Shown here: positions 21,836-34,336 of the stretch, in pieces
Position numbering within the stretch: the stretch's first letter is position 1
How the letters are laid out: every line of letters begins with the position of its first letter
NCBI GenBank assembly: GCA_023374025.1
Contig: SIJG01000090.1
Coordinates: 213,648-277,647 of the forward strand
DNA from: Heterodera schachtii
Lineage: Eukaryota > Nematoda > Chromadorea > Rhabditida > Heteroderidae
DNA: 64,000 nucleotides
Reading direction: 5' to 3'
Program-made: the position numbers and the translations under genes
The notes under the pieces: generated by a model
Database searches by the model: none
What the model was told of the DNA's origin: nothing
Seen by the model: only the letters and a program-made list of their open reading frames with translations

Positions 21836-24800
21836 AAAATGTCTTTTTGTGTTTGAGCAAGTTAAATTTTTTATTTAAGGTATTTTAAATCAAAATTCAG
21901 TTCATTTTTATTTTTAAATTATTAATAAAGTTTAAGTTTCATTGTGTTCTTACTTTTTAATTATTTCTTTCTAACTGATTAATTCAAACTTTGTCGCATT
22001 ATCTTTTTAAATTTATTTATTGTCGATTTTTAATTTGAACAAAAAAAATCAATTTAAATGAAATTTTAAACGATATAAATTTTCACACGTTGAAAATAAA
22101 ACAAAATAATTAAAATTAATATTATGAAATTATAAATAATTCAATAGTTTATCTATAACAGTTACAATCTTTAAAATTGGCGATAATTGTTTTTAGAAAT
22201 TACTATTTAAAGTCTAATAATATAATAAATTTATATGAAAACAAAATTTTATATACTCATTGAGTCATCAAAATTTATCAATTTTCTACTCAATTTGCCA
22301 TGAAACTTTACTAAATTTACTCCGCAACTAGAATAAAAAAGGGCAGAAGGATATTTATTATTTAGACAAATCTTCCAAAGATTTAATTAATTATTATATA
22401 AAAAATTACAGCATAGCTAAATTTTAAAATAAATTAAACTGAAAAATATTATTAACTTGTCCTTTCATTAAATACCTCAAAATTTTTGACTAAAAAAAAT
22501 AAATTATACAAAATAATTGCTCGTATTAACAAGACATTTATCGAAATTCGGTTGTACAATATAATTATTTTTATGAAAATGAAAAAAGGGAATTAATGAA
22601 CACATAATAAGAATTTTAAGTAAAATTAATGCATTAAAATAAAATTACTAAAATAACATCGTTTCATTGAATAAATCAATAACAAATATTTTGGATTCTT
22701 CCGCTGCAAAGGCTCAATAAATAAAATTTTAAGATAATTGCTTATCACAGTTGGATTTGATGTTTTATATTTTTATGTTTTAAGAAGTGTTATGCAAATT
22801 GGAATATTTAAAAATTATGAGTTTTCTAGAGGGTCTACATCACGTAGTTAACTTGAAATCAAATTCGCAATAAAGTTTCAAAAATGCAATAGGAAATATT
22901 TATTTAAATATAATTTTTAAATACTTATATATAAAATTTTATATTCAGAAATATTAAAACAATATAGGCTATAAATTTTATTACAATTTTTTTTTATAAA
23001 TTTATTTATTAATGAAAAAAGTAATTTTTGAGAATTAATTTTAAATTTTTCATTTATTATTTCTTGTAAAAATACCATATTTTTGTTTATGTTTCTATGA
23101 TGTTTTTGTTAAATAATTTTTCTTCCTATTCTATTTTTTCTCAAAAATATTTTATTTGAATTGTAATTTTTAAACAACCGATAGTTTTCATGAATATTGG
23201 TTTTATTTTTTTATACCTTTATTCCAGAATCTGCTTTTAATTTTATCAATCACTAAATATTTTCCGGTCCCTTGTAGATGGCAAAAAAAGTCTACAATTT
23301 CTTCTTGTCGTGTTAGAATTAATATAGATATATTTATTAAATTTTATCATGTTCATAATTTCTCAATGTGAAATGCACTTTCCATTTATTAAAAAAGATT
23401 TTTATTTTAAAATAATTACATTTATTTCATCTGAATCTTTTATACTTATTAAATAATTAAAATATTTACTTATTATTTTTCTCTCAAAATTTACAATTCA
23501 ATTCTTAATAGTTATTGTTGTTGAATTAAATTATTTTACTTATAATATTTCATGAACAAATGTTAACCACTTGAACACCGAGTCGCCTATGACTAATTTA
23601 TTATAATTTTGTTTTCAACCAAATATATTTTGAAATAATATTTATATACATCTCTTATATCATTTTGCAGTAGATACTCCAAAATATATAATTAATATTA
23701 AATGATTTTTATTATATTATTTTTTAATTTTTTATGGAAATTTCTAATAATTTTTCTTTTGAAGTACCTCGGTAATAATAGATTGAAATTAAATAAATTA
23801 TATATGATCTTTAATTTTACACAATAAATAGTATTTTTTATTAAAATACAAATGTGGTCTCAGATCAGAAATTTTTTATGTATGATAAAAAAACATAAAA
23901 ATAAATACATAAAATATTATTATATTATTTATAAATTTCTAAATGCTGAAAAAGGATTAAATTCCAAAAAGAAAAGACTCGAAATAAAGAGCGATTTATA
24001 TTTATTAGAATTTATTATTGAATTTAAAAATATACAAAAATGCAAAAAGCAATGAAAACGGTATCTTTTTATTTTGCAATAAGATTTTGTTTTTATTCTC
24101 CCGACTTTCGGAGATAGAAAAGTCAGGGTATCGGAATGGGATTATCCAATAAATGTGTCGCTGATTTATTAAAAATGTAAAAGTTGCAAACACTCATTAA
24201 AGACACATGCAAAACTCAAAAAAAAAACATCGAATTGAAAATTTTGGAAATTTTTAAATTTTTGGGTGCCGAAAAAATAAAGTATTAAATTGTAAGAAAA
24301 TAAAAATCATTAAGACAAAATGATACACTGTTTAAATAATTATCTCCATCATTTTTTAATTAATATGTGCACTTTTGTTTAGTGATAAAATAATCGCGGA
24401 AAAACATTATATGATTTTATAAAAAGCAATAAATTACAGCCAAAAAAAATTAATTCCTAATCAAGAAAGAATTTTCAGTTTCGATATAAATTTCAATCAA
24501 AATTTATTAAAATCGAAAAAAACTTAAAAATTACAAATGAATCATTAAAATTTTTTACTTCACAATTAATATACAATTTAATATTGTGTTCGTTTTATGT
24601 ATTTGTATTTCTATAGAAGTGAGCAGTGATTATTTTTTTTATTATTATTATTATCATTAATTGTCCAATTATCCGTTTTTTATATACATATTTTATAATA
24701 GCAGGCAGTTTTATTTTTAGCACGTTTAATGCATTTTATTTCTGTTTACTTCTCGTTTTCGATGGAAGTTCTTTAATATGTATTGACAGGTCTTAAATAA

Positions 24801-27800
24801 AAATGTTTATACGGGTTCATGAGATCTCTTTTTAAAGGAATATTTTTAAAAATTGTATTTACTTTTTATTTTTAGTTGAATTTTTATCTATGTTTAATTT
24901 AATATAATTTAAAAAAAGTTTATTCATATTTTTTTATTTGATTCTCTTGCTGAAATAGTTCAAAAATAGTAAAATTTATAAATATTTTCATTTCGATAAT
25001 GATAAAACTGCCGGTCGAGTTGAAAATATTTAATAAGAATTTCACAAGATAAAAAATTTGTATTAATATTTGTTTAGTATTTTAAAATTCCTTTGTATTT
25101 ACATTTTTCTTTTTAAATTCTGTATCAAGTTTTTATATAAAACTTACTTTTTAATTAAATTCGAGAATTTTGCCCTCATTATTGTGAGATTGCTTTATAT
25201 TTTGGGTGTTCAATTCTTTAATATTTAGAAGAAAATTTAAATTTTATTTTATAATTTTCTTAAAAATGAAAATAAATTATTACCAGTTTTTTTCATTATT
25301 TGTATTTTCTTGTGATCTTCGCGCTGTCGCGACATTCCCTCGGTTATGAATGGTGAGTTTTTTAAGTTATTATGGGTCAAGAAGAAAAGCCAATAAAAGC
25401 ATAGTTAATAAAAGATTTATTTTTCTAATTTTTGAAAATTATCATCATTTAATTGATACTTATAGATATATTATATCTTTTAATTTTATTAATTTTTAAT
25501 CGAAATCTGATAATTAAAATAGTTTATTGAAATATGCCAGAGTATAAATAAATATTTATCGTAATAATATATTGTGGAATATTAAAATTTAATTTTATTA
25601 TATTGGTGCTACTATGCTTTTCTTTAAACTCATATTATAGCAAAAATTTTATTTTATTAATATTTTTATCAATTCTTTTAATAAGCATTTGTCAATCTCT
25701 TGATCACTAAACTATTTATTAAAAATTAAATTAAATCGAAAGACTGCATATGAAAAGTTTTTTATTTTTTAATATATTTTTCAGGTGTAAAAAATATAAT
25801 AATAGTATAATAGTAGATACCGTATCTCCTAAAATATAGCCTCCTCGAGGGGGACACAATTTTCAACGCACCTTAATGGTGGGCTTTATTTCAGGCGAGG
25901 CTCTTATTTTTTACCCTCCTTTTTTCAAAAATACTACAAAAATTGGTTTTTTTTTTCAAATTAAAAATTTGTAAGTTCTTATTATTCAAACGTGAAGAAA
26001 AACATGAAAATTCTTATTAATCATTAGCTTTTTAAATCATATTAAATGCTTAGGTGCTTAGAAAAATTATTTTAAAATTATCATCATTTCTTCTACAAAT
26101 TACTTTTTAATAAAAAAAAATTTCATTTAAAAAAATTTAACAAATACATTTATTATTATTTCTTAAGTTATTTAAGGAATATAATATCAATAATATTTAT
26201 AATTTAATATTTTTGTAAAACTTTTATCATTCTTTTAAAAAAATATTCAGCTATTTTGACTCCTCTTGCGCTGAAAATCTCATTGAATACACCTACATAC
26301 ATTTTGCTTTCTTCTTGGTGTTTTAAAAAACACAAGAAATATAAATTTATTTTAATTTCTGAAAAGATTTAAGAATATAATACCAATAATACTTAAAATT
26401 TCATAATTATTTCGATTTAATTAGTTTTAAATTTTTAGGCGTTGATGTTGCAAATTTCTATTGTAATTATTTAACTATTGTGATAAATATCATTTTGGTT
26501 TTAGAACAATAATTAACTTTGTTAAACGATTTTTCAATAATCATTATAGTTAATTTAAATCATTTTAAATTTTATTGAATATTTTAATTTTTATGGTATT
26601 ATCTGATTAAATGCGTGAATTAAAATTCCTTGTTTCCTGTTGACCATGTTAAAAAAATCTAATTATTTTACTCAATTATTATTATTTGGGGAAAATCGAC
26701 GGCCAAAAAATTGCTTTTTATTTTAATAAATTTATCATCTTAATTTAAATTAATAATTTTATTCAATTTAATATAATAACGAGCAAGGATAAAAATTTAT
26801 TGTTATATTTCCCATTTAATTGTAATAATAGAATACTGAAAATATTAATTTTTTACTTTTTCATTCAACAATTTCATCTCTCCAGTTTGTTATCATTTTT
26901 ATGTTTTTGTTGCTTTTGTTAATTTGTTTCCAATAAATTTAAAACTAATGGAATTTAAAAACGATATTAAAAATTGTCTTTTGATTATATGAAATTTTAT
27001 ATATGTATTTAATAACTGTATTGTCTTACAAATAAATTCATTTTTTATTTATTTTTGCAATATTATAACATTATTTTTTTATAAAATTCTTTATGACCAT
27101 CTTTTCATAAAAATGCATAAATATTTATATTTCTCTCGGAAAGCAAATATTACTATGTTAATTGTTAATTAAGTTTTCTGTCAACTTTACATTTAGTCTT
27201 ATAATTCAAATGTTTTCATTTTATCGTTTTATTTTATGAATTATTTTAAATATTTATATTATACAAGCTTAATTTCTGTCATTCATTCAAAATAGCTGTG
27301 AAAGAAGTGGTAATTAATTCATTTTTATGTTCATGCTATAACATTGATAAAAGCTATTTTTTAGGAGTTTTGCTTTAGATATTTAATAAGAACTTTAATA
27401 AGAATATTTTTTATTATTATTTTATTTTTGCATGAGAGTAGCAAAAAATATAGCAGTGAATAGAAAGAGAATTACCGAACGTCAAGAAAATGAATTTTTT
27501 TTCCGAAAGGACAAAGGAAATTTTCAAAACGAGAATAATAAATTAAATTGGAAAAATTTCCCATGCTAAATGAAAAAATAATACTTTACCTGAAAATAAA
27601 GAATATACAAGTAACGGCTTTTGAAAAATGATCTAAAATCTAATGAATCTAAGATCTAATGAATTTTTATATTTTCATAACATTTTATTTGTTAAAATAT
27701 AAAATAATTAGGGAAATAAAATAATTTACTTGATTTTTTAAAATATTAAAATAACATCTAAATTAAAAATCGATTCCATTTAAATGCTGGAAAAATTAAT

Positions 27801-28814
27801 AATGCTTAAAAGTAAGAAAATATTTTTGAAAAATGAAATTTAAGGTTATCAAGAAATATGTTAAATTATTTACCAACACGCCAGTGAGGGATGAAAACTT
27901 GACGATCAAGCAAATAATTTAGTTAATTTATTGATAATAATAGATGCAAATAATAAAATGTGAAAAAAACAATAAATCAACGTATCAATTAACACAATGA
28001 AATAAAATTTGGATTAGAATTATTTACTCTAAATCTAATGCCGTATTATTACATAAAAAAATATTTTATAAAACGTATAACTTAATATTCAAAATAAGAA
28101 GACAATTAGTGAAAGTTTCCTACAATGCCATTCTCATTGTTCCATGGATGCCAACAAAAGGAATTAGTTACAACAAGCAAAAATCCCAATAAACAAAATT
28201 AAAAAACGAATTTAAGGCAATTAAAAAGATTTATTTATTATCCACATATAAAAACAAATTTATAAAGAAAATAAGTCTGTAGCAGAAATAAAAATACTAA
28301 AACGATTACTTTGAGAAAATATTTAATGTCTTTAACTATTACGACTTCAAAAACTTGACGTTTTTGTTCATAAGTCCATTTAATATCATTTTCTTAAAAA
28401 AAATAATATAATGAAAAAAGCATAAAAAATAGAGTCCAGCGGGAAAACACCGAATCCCGTTCCCGTTTCCCATATTTTAGTGAGGTTCGCCGTACATAAT
28501 TTAACATAAAAATCATTTTTTACAACAACCATTATTCGTTCTTTTTTGATAAGATAAGTTAGTGAATAATTAAAAATGCATTTTTATAAGCATATTTATT
28601 ACATAAAATTTCATTTAACGTCTTTTTTTTTAAATATTTTTAGTAAAATTGATTATTCATTGTTTTAATTGATACATTTTTAGGTATCTAACACCGAAAA
28701 AAAGTTATTTCAACTTATGAAATTTTATTAATAAAATTTAACATTAAATTTTTTATTAAAAATGTAATTCACTAATTAATTACTCTGTATTTATTATTTA
28801 CGTATAAAACTATT
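21836..28814. other. 7-kb AT-rich desert
   Basis: Very AT-rich sequence with homopolymer and simple A/T structure. I found no gene that stands above chance. The only local GC rise is at about 25815-25925 (CCTCCTCGAGGGGGA followed by GGTGGGCTTTATTTCAGGCG), probably an old repeat fragment. A 67-codon frame at 23852-24055 has no supporting features. Confidence 0.6.
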
Positions 28815-29150
28815 TTGCTTTTAGATTATATAGAGTTGAATTTTTCCGAATTTCTTATAAAAAATTGCTTTTTATTTTTTAATGTTCTGGTCAATGTGTT
28901 AATTTGTAAATGTCTTTTAAAGCATCGCCGGACACTTTTATTTAGTATAAGTTATCAAATTTGTCTTATTTATTCAGATAATAAAATATTAAAGTCAATC
29001 TCTTTCAATAGCCTGCAGATCGAATATTTAATACGAAATCTATTTGATAACAAAAAAAAATTTTTTTTTAATGAACTTTATAAATTACGTTTGTCTTTGG
29101 CCAAGTTTAAAAATGTTTATAAAGCTCTAATTATTTATGTTTTAATTTAA
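28815..29150 (+). CDS. Unidentified 111-codon open frame in AT-rich DNA
   Basis: An open frame of 112 codons following an acceptor-like TATTTTGCTTTTAG, without an initiating ATG at its start (the first codon is TTG). A frame this long is not expected often in DNA so rich in A and T. The peptide has a hydrophobic first third (LFFNVLVNVLICKCLL) and a basic second half (KKKFFFNELYKLRLSLAKFK). It could be an exon, a decayed gene or chance. No family is recognised. Confidence 0.25.
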   Translation: MLLDYIELNFSEFLIKNCFLFFNVLVNVLICKCLLKHRRTLLFSISYQICLIYSDNKILKSISFNSLQIEYLIRNLFDNKKKFFFNELYKLRLSLAKFKNVYKALIIYVLI

Positions 29151-29766
29151 TGCTTATTTGAGCGAGCTTCTCTGTGAAATTTTCCAGGTTTCTCGTTATG
29201 GATTTTGATTCATATTAATTTTGATTCAGTTGCAGCTTTATTTAATTATTTAAATTCATAATTTTTATTATATGAAAATGAAAAAAAATGGAAAAACCTT
29301 AATCTAAACTCGACAAAGATTGTCGTAAATAATAAAATTTTGCATTTAAAAATAATTATATAATGATAAAAAAATTATTTAAACATTCCCTTATCAATTA
29401 TATTGTATAATTAAGCTATTAATTTTACCAATTTTGATATTTTTGATAATGCTTTTTTAAATTGTTTAATATTATTAACTAAAAATATTATAGAATTTCA
29501 TCTCGCTATATATTTAATTAAAAGTTTTAATTTTTATAATAACAGAGTTTTTGCTTCTTGAACCATAGAATTAATATGTGTCCGGCTTCGTGTAAGCTAT
29601 TCTTATCTAATTATTTGTTTTAAATAAAACGAATATGTTAAAACAATTGAAGTTTTTCATCATCAATAATTATTTAAAACTAACATTTTGTTGTTAATAG
29701 CTTTGCTTGTATAATTTTTTTATTTTTCGTATATGTTTTTGTTACCATATATTTACTTGTTATAAT
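29151..29766. other. AT-rich spacer
   Basis: No gene or element seen in about 600 bp before the hAT-like insertion. Confidence 0.5.
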
Positions 29767-29774
29767 GTTGAAAC

Positions 29775-30854
29775 TAGAGGTCGGACCGGTCGGTTTTTTC
29801 GGGTATTTTTCGATTTTCGGTTTCGTTTTTGACTGAAAAAAACCGACCGAGAAATTTTTGAGTTTTTCGGTTTTTTTTCGGTTTCGGTTTTTTTCGGTTT
29901 TTAACCGAAACCGACCGACCGAAATAATCAAAAAACCGAAACATCGACCGACTTTTATAAAAAATCAAATTGGCCATTTTTTATCAAAATTCATTAAAAA
30001 TTCTTAAAATTTTCCCCCGGCGGCGCCTATCGGCACCGCCGGCTCACCAAAAACCTATCTTTTCTTAAAAAACTTGCCCAAAATTTGGTCATTTTTCACA
30101 CAAAGTCTGCTAAAAAATAGCATTAAAATTACAAAAAATTTCCGGCAGCACCTATCGGCATCGCCGGCCGCAACGTTATGCCTAGGCTCACAAAAAAAGG
30201 CACTAAAATAGGCACGAAAAAATTTTAAAAATGCATTAAAAATTTTTTATTAAGGATTTTTAGGAACAAAACACGTAAAATTAATCTATACAAAAATAAT
30301 TATGAAACAAAAAAGCACATAAATTATTAATGAATAATAAAAAAATTTTAAGCAAAATAATATAAATTTTTTGACTATATGGCATAAAGAAAAAATTGAA
30401 AAACCCCGACCCCGAACGATTTGGCAACCCCGACCCCGAACGATTTGGCAACCCCGAACGATTTGGCAACCCCGAACCCCGACGCTTCCAACCCCGACAA
30501 CCCCGAACCCCAAATTTTCTAACCCCGACGTCGGGGTTGCAACCCTAATATACACCATTCAATAGAGGTTTCAATAGCTCTACAATTTTACTCATTTGTC
30601 AGAGAGATTTTTCGCTTTTTCTATTAATTGAAATAGTTTATTGCTTTTTTGGAAAAAAATTAAAGAATTCAAAAAAAAACCGAAAAATCGAAATAAACCG
30701 AAAAATTTTCTTCGGTTTTTTCGATTTCGATTTTTTTCGGTTTTTAACCGAAACCGTTCGACCGAGAATTTTTTGAGTTTTTTGATTTTTTCTGTTTCCG
30801 TTTTTTTCGGTTTTTAACCGAAACCGTTCGACCGACCCTCTTGTCCGGTCTCTA
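29775..30854. mobile_element. hAT-like element with 8-bp target duplication GTTGAAAC
   Basis: GTTGAAAC occurs on both sides (29767-29774 and 30855-30862). The ends read TAGAGGTCGGAC and, mirrored, TAGAGACCGGAC, an imperfect terminal inverted repeat. Both subterminal zones are dense in CGGTTTTTTCGG / AACCGAAACCGACCG words. The centre contains a copy of the GCCGGCGG-cored repeat (29985-30175), an AATAGGCAC block (30190) and a CCCCGAACGATTTGGCAA tandem (30405-30545), so other repeats are nested in it. No transposase frame is present. An 8-bp duplication with TA-G starts is typical of hAT elements. Confidence 0.8.
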
Positions 30855-30862
30855 GTTGAAAC

Positions 30863-32841
30863 CCCAAAACTAAAAAAAATCTTATATTATATAACACAAT
30901 TTAATTGCTTTCTTGTTGACATTAAAAAGCAAATTTTAATATTAGTTATATTCTTATTTTTTTAAATTTAAATTTAACACTTTATTTCTTTTACATTTCT
31001 CCACTCATCATCATGAATAGAATTTATAATAATGACTCTAATCTTATGTTTTTAAAATTAAATAATAACTTAGAATTTTTTAATGATCTAATTAATTTAA
31101 AAACAAATGAAAATACATTTAACATCACAATTTGGTGATAATTAATAAAAAAATATAAATTTACTTTAAATTTATTATTTTTTCTAAATATTGTAAATTA
31201 TTATTTTTTCTAAATATTGTCATGCTTAGATTTTTTAACAAAGTACATTTTTTAAAATTTATAACCATTCAAATAAAAAATTTTATATTTAAATAAACAA
31301 ATAAATTTTAAAACCTCATTTTTATATTTTAGAAATTCAAAATTTATACGTTTATTGTATTTAAAATTTTTTCTTTTTTCCAAAACTTTTAAACTTTTCT
31401 ACATACTTAGTATTTCTTAAAATTTTCTTAATTAATTTTGACTTCCATTTTTAATTGTAAGCATAATAACATTTTTCATATTTCGACAAAATTAGAACAC
31501 TCAATTTTTTTAAATAGATAATTTATGATATTTTATATGCCCTTAAGCGAAGTCGTTGCTATTTAAAATGTTAAAAGTTTTTTCAATCAACTTTGCAATT
31601 AACCAGTGAGTTTCAGTTAAAACTGGGAAATTGAGAAAAAATAACTGGGATGTCAAAAGTTTTGCTTTTTTCAAGTGATTTCTTTAATAATTTTAAGTTA
31701 TTATTAAATTATTCAGCGTCCAGCTCCATCGTTTGGTATTAAATTTTCGCTTTTTTCCGGAATTTTTAAATATTTTTTTAGTGAATTAAATTTTTGATTT
31801 ATATTTTATGTTGATTTCAATGTATTTAAAAATATTTTTTTTTAAATGATCTTTTTATGCATAAATTATTGATTTTTTTTATCTAAATGATTTTTCTGTC
31901 TGCAATCAATGAAAAACATTAATTTTTATAGAAGTTCAATAGTTGAAAAGGTTGTGTAGAACCTGATTCGCTTGCATTGCTTTTCACTTGAACAATTCAA
32001 TTTTGATTAAATATTATTACACAAAAATAAGTAAGTTGCATTTTAATTTTTTTCCGTTTTTGTCTAAATTTTATCTTTTTCATAGTAAAAATTTTATTTA
32101 ATTTAAACAGCATGACATATTGAATAATGATTGTATTCTTTGATTCTTTAAAAAATATTTTTTAATGTATTAAATTATTATATATATATTTAATTTATTG
32201 TATAACGATCAAATTATTCCATTTTTACAATCAATTGAGCTTGGGAGTTTATTAAATTACGTTAGGTAATTGATAAATTCTACAAATTTGCCCGTTTAAT
32301 AGGTTTTTAATTTGTTTTCGGTGCTTTGTTTGGACACGAAATTGAAAAAAATTACCTTCTAGGAAATTACTTAAAACAATGCATGTTAAAGTCATCACAT
32401 AAATATCTCAATAATCTTTAAAAAATCATTAAATATATGGAAATAAAAGGAAATAATCTTAATAAATTAAATAATTTGTACTCTTAAATTACCAAAATGA
32501 CATTTTCTAAAATTTTTGTGTTTCATTCATTATAAATCTAATTTCGCCACAAAAATTTCATGATAAGATTAAATTAAGAAATTATAAATTTTATTTTCTT
32601 TTATACGATTGAACATTACCTATTTTGACTTTTTTTTAAATATATTTTGGTTTGAATATTGAGTATCAGTATGTGAAAATTGTTAAAATATTATATTAAT
32701 GCTTTTGTGCAATGGCACGTTATACTTAAGCTTTGGCACGTCAAAATTAAGCTTTGAATATTTTATTTATTGAGTATTACCTTCCACCTTAAACTTAAAA
32801 AGTATGGAGTTATTTATTTTCCGGAACTAATGTGTAATAAT
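30863..32841. other. AT-rich spacer
   Basis: About 2 kb of AT-rich DNA with no gene or clear element. A short direct duplication of TTATTTTTTCTAAATATTGT lies at 31180-31220. Confidence 0.55.
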
Positions 32842-32843
32842 TA

Positions 32844-34112
32844 CAGGGTGACAAATAAATAATGTCCCACTTTTAAATTTCTTATATCTCAAAAAGTAAA
32901 AAACCAATTTTAATCTTTTTATACTAATATTAAAGCTTATTCAATTTTCTTTAAGGAGAACGGAATGAAAAATAAAAATTTTATTCTACCTGAGTGTAAT
33001 GGCTAGGGCTGCTAATTTTATGTAAGAAAATTTGCGAATTATGTAAATAAAATATGTATAAAAAATTCTAAAATATGTATGAAACATGTACAAAAACCCC
33101 CAAATATGTACTAAAATATGTAAATAAAAATTTTTTAATGGTTATTTTTTTTGGAAAAAAATTCCTAGTAAAGGGTGAAACGGGCAAAATGCCTTAAAAA
33201 TTACCTAAATTGGCTTAGAATCACTTTTTATTATTTTAAAAATTATTTTTGATATCTCATTTATTGAAAAAAATTGATTTTTTAGGGATACATTTTCAAA
33301 AATTTTTTTAATTTTTACAAAAAATTTTCTATAAATTCTCAAAATATAAAAAAATATTTTTTGAGGCATCTACAAAAATTACTTTAAAAAATCCTCAAAA
33401 ATTGCAAAATATGTATAAAAAAATGCGAAAAAGTCCAAAATATGTATAAAAATATGTACATATGTAATATGTAGAAAAACCCCGAAATATGTAAAAATAT
33501 GTAAATAAAAGTCCCAACTTTTGTTCGCTAACACAAAAAAGAAAGTGTTTTTCCTACTAATTAGGCTATAGAGAATCCAGGAAAAAAATATGTATTTACA
33601 TAAAATTAGCAGCCCTAGTAATGGCAGTATCAAAAATTATAACCCATTTTTTACGCCAAAAGTTAACTGTGCTTAGAGAATTAAAAAATTCTAACAACCG
33701 AACTAAGTGAAGCAAAACAATGAATTTACGTGCAGAACATAGCATAACATAGTTCTTTAAAATAAGTTTGAAATCAGTGATAATTACTGTTTCTAAGGTC
33801 AGAAAAAAACAACTTTTAAAATTTTTCGGGCATTAATTTACAAAATTAATAATGGTTTATATTTAAATAAAACCATATAACATAGCCAACAGAATCTGCT
33901 CTTTCAGATGTGATTGACTCATATTAATAATTACTTTTATTTCAAAAGATTTCAGGCGACTTTCGAAATTGGTCAAATTTCATAGACTTTGAGGGCTCAA
34001 GGGGTCAAAACCACAAAATAATTTTGTTTGATGAAATTCTTTGTCGTGGTATAAAGCCCTCGGTCCATATGTTAATTCATGCTAGAGAATGGCCTTTTTG
34101 AAAAAATCAAAA
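32844..34112 (+). mobile_element. mariner-like element remnant
   Basis: It starts CAGGGTGACAAATAAATAAT immediately after TA, as expected for a Tc1/mariner end. A second copy of this terminus starts at 39941. A degenerate reading near 33665 (LRELKNSNNRTK) has the flavour of a transposase N-terminal helix-turn-helix. 33888-34098 is the reverse complement of 40382-40589, showing that two relatives lie in opposite orientations here. A hAT-like MITE is inserted at 33004-33617, and the right part is lost at the tandem array. The mariner assignment rests on the terminus and weak coding traces. Confidence 0.5.
33004..33617. mobile_element. hAT-like MITE with 8-bp target duplication GTAATGGC
   Basis: Perfect 22-bp terminal inverted repeats (TAGGGCTGCTAATTTTATGT and its mirror at 33596-33617) are bounded by identical GTAATGGC at 32996-33003 and 33618-33625. 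The 614-bp interior is AT-rich with many ATATGTA(A/T)A words near both ends and encodes no transposase. It is nested in the mariner-like remnant and therefore younger than it. Confidence 0.92.
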
Positions 34113-34336
34113 CCAGATACTTAACATCGTTTAATATAACATTTGTTATAAAAATTTTGGTATTATTTAGGTTAATTTTCATCATTATTTCAGCGAAATC
34201 CCATTAACAACTTGATCTATAGTTACATTTTTAATATTTATTCTTGAAGGCTTTTTCATTTTTTGGATTTGGAACATTGTTGGTCATAATTATTTTTCGT
34301 AAAAATATACGATGGATGGTGTAATACTTTTTAATA

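Noticed and set aside
29774..30565. Short frames with Arg/Pro or Lys/Asn repeats
   Set aside because: They follow the CGGTTTTT and CCCCGAACGATTTGGCAA repeats of the hAT-like element.
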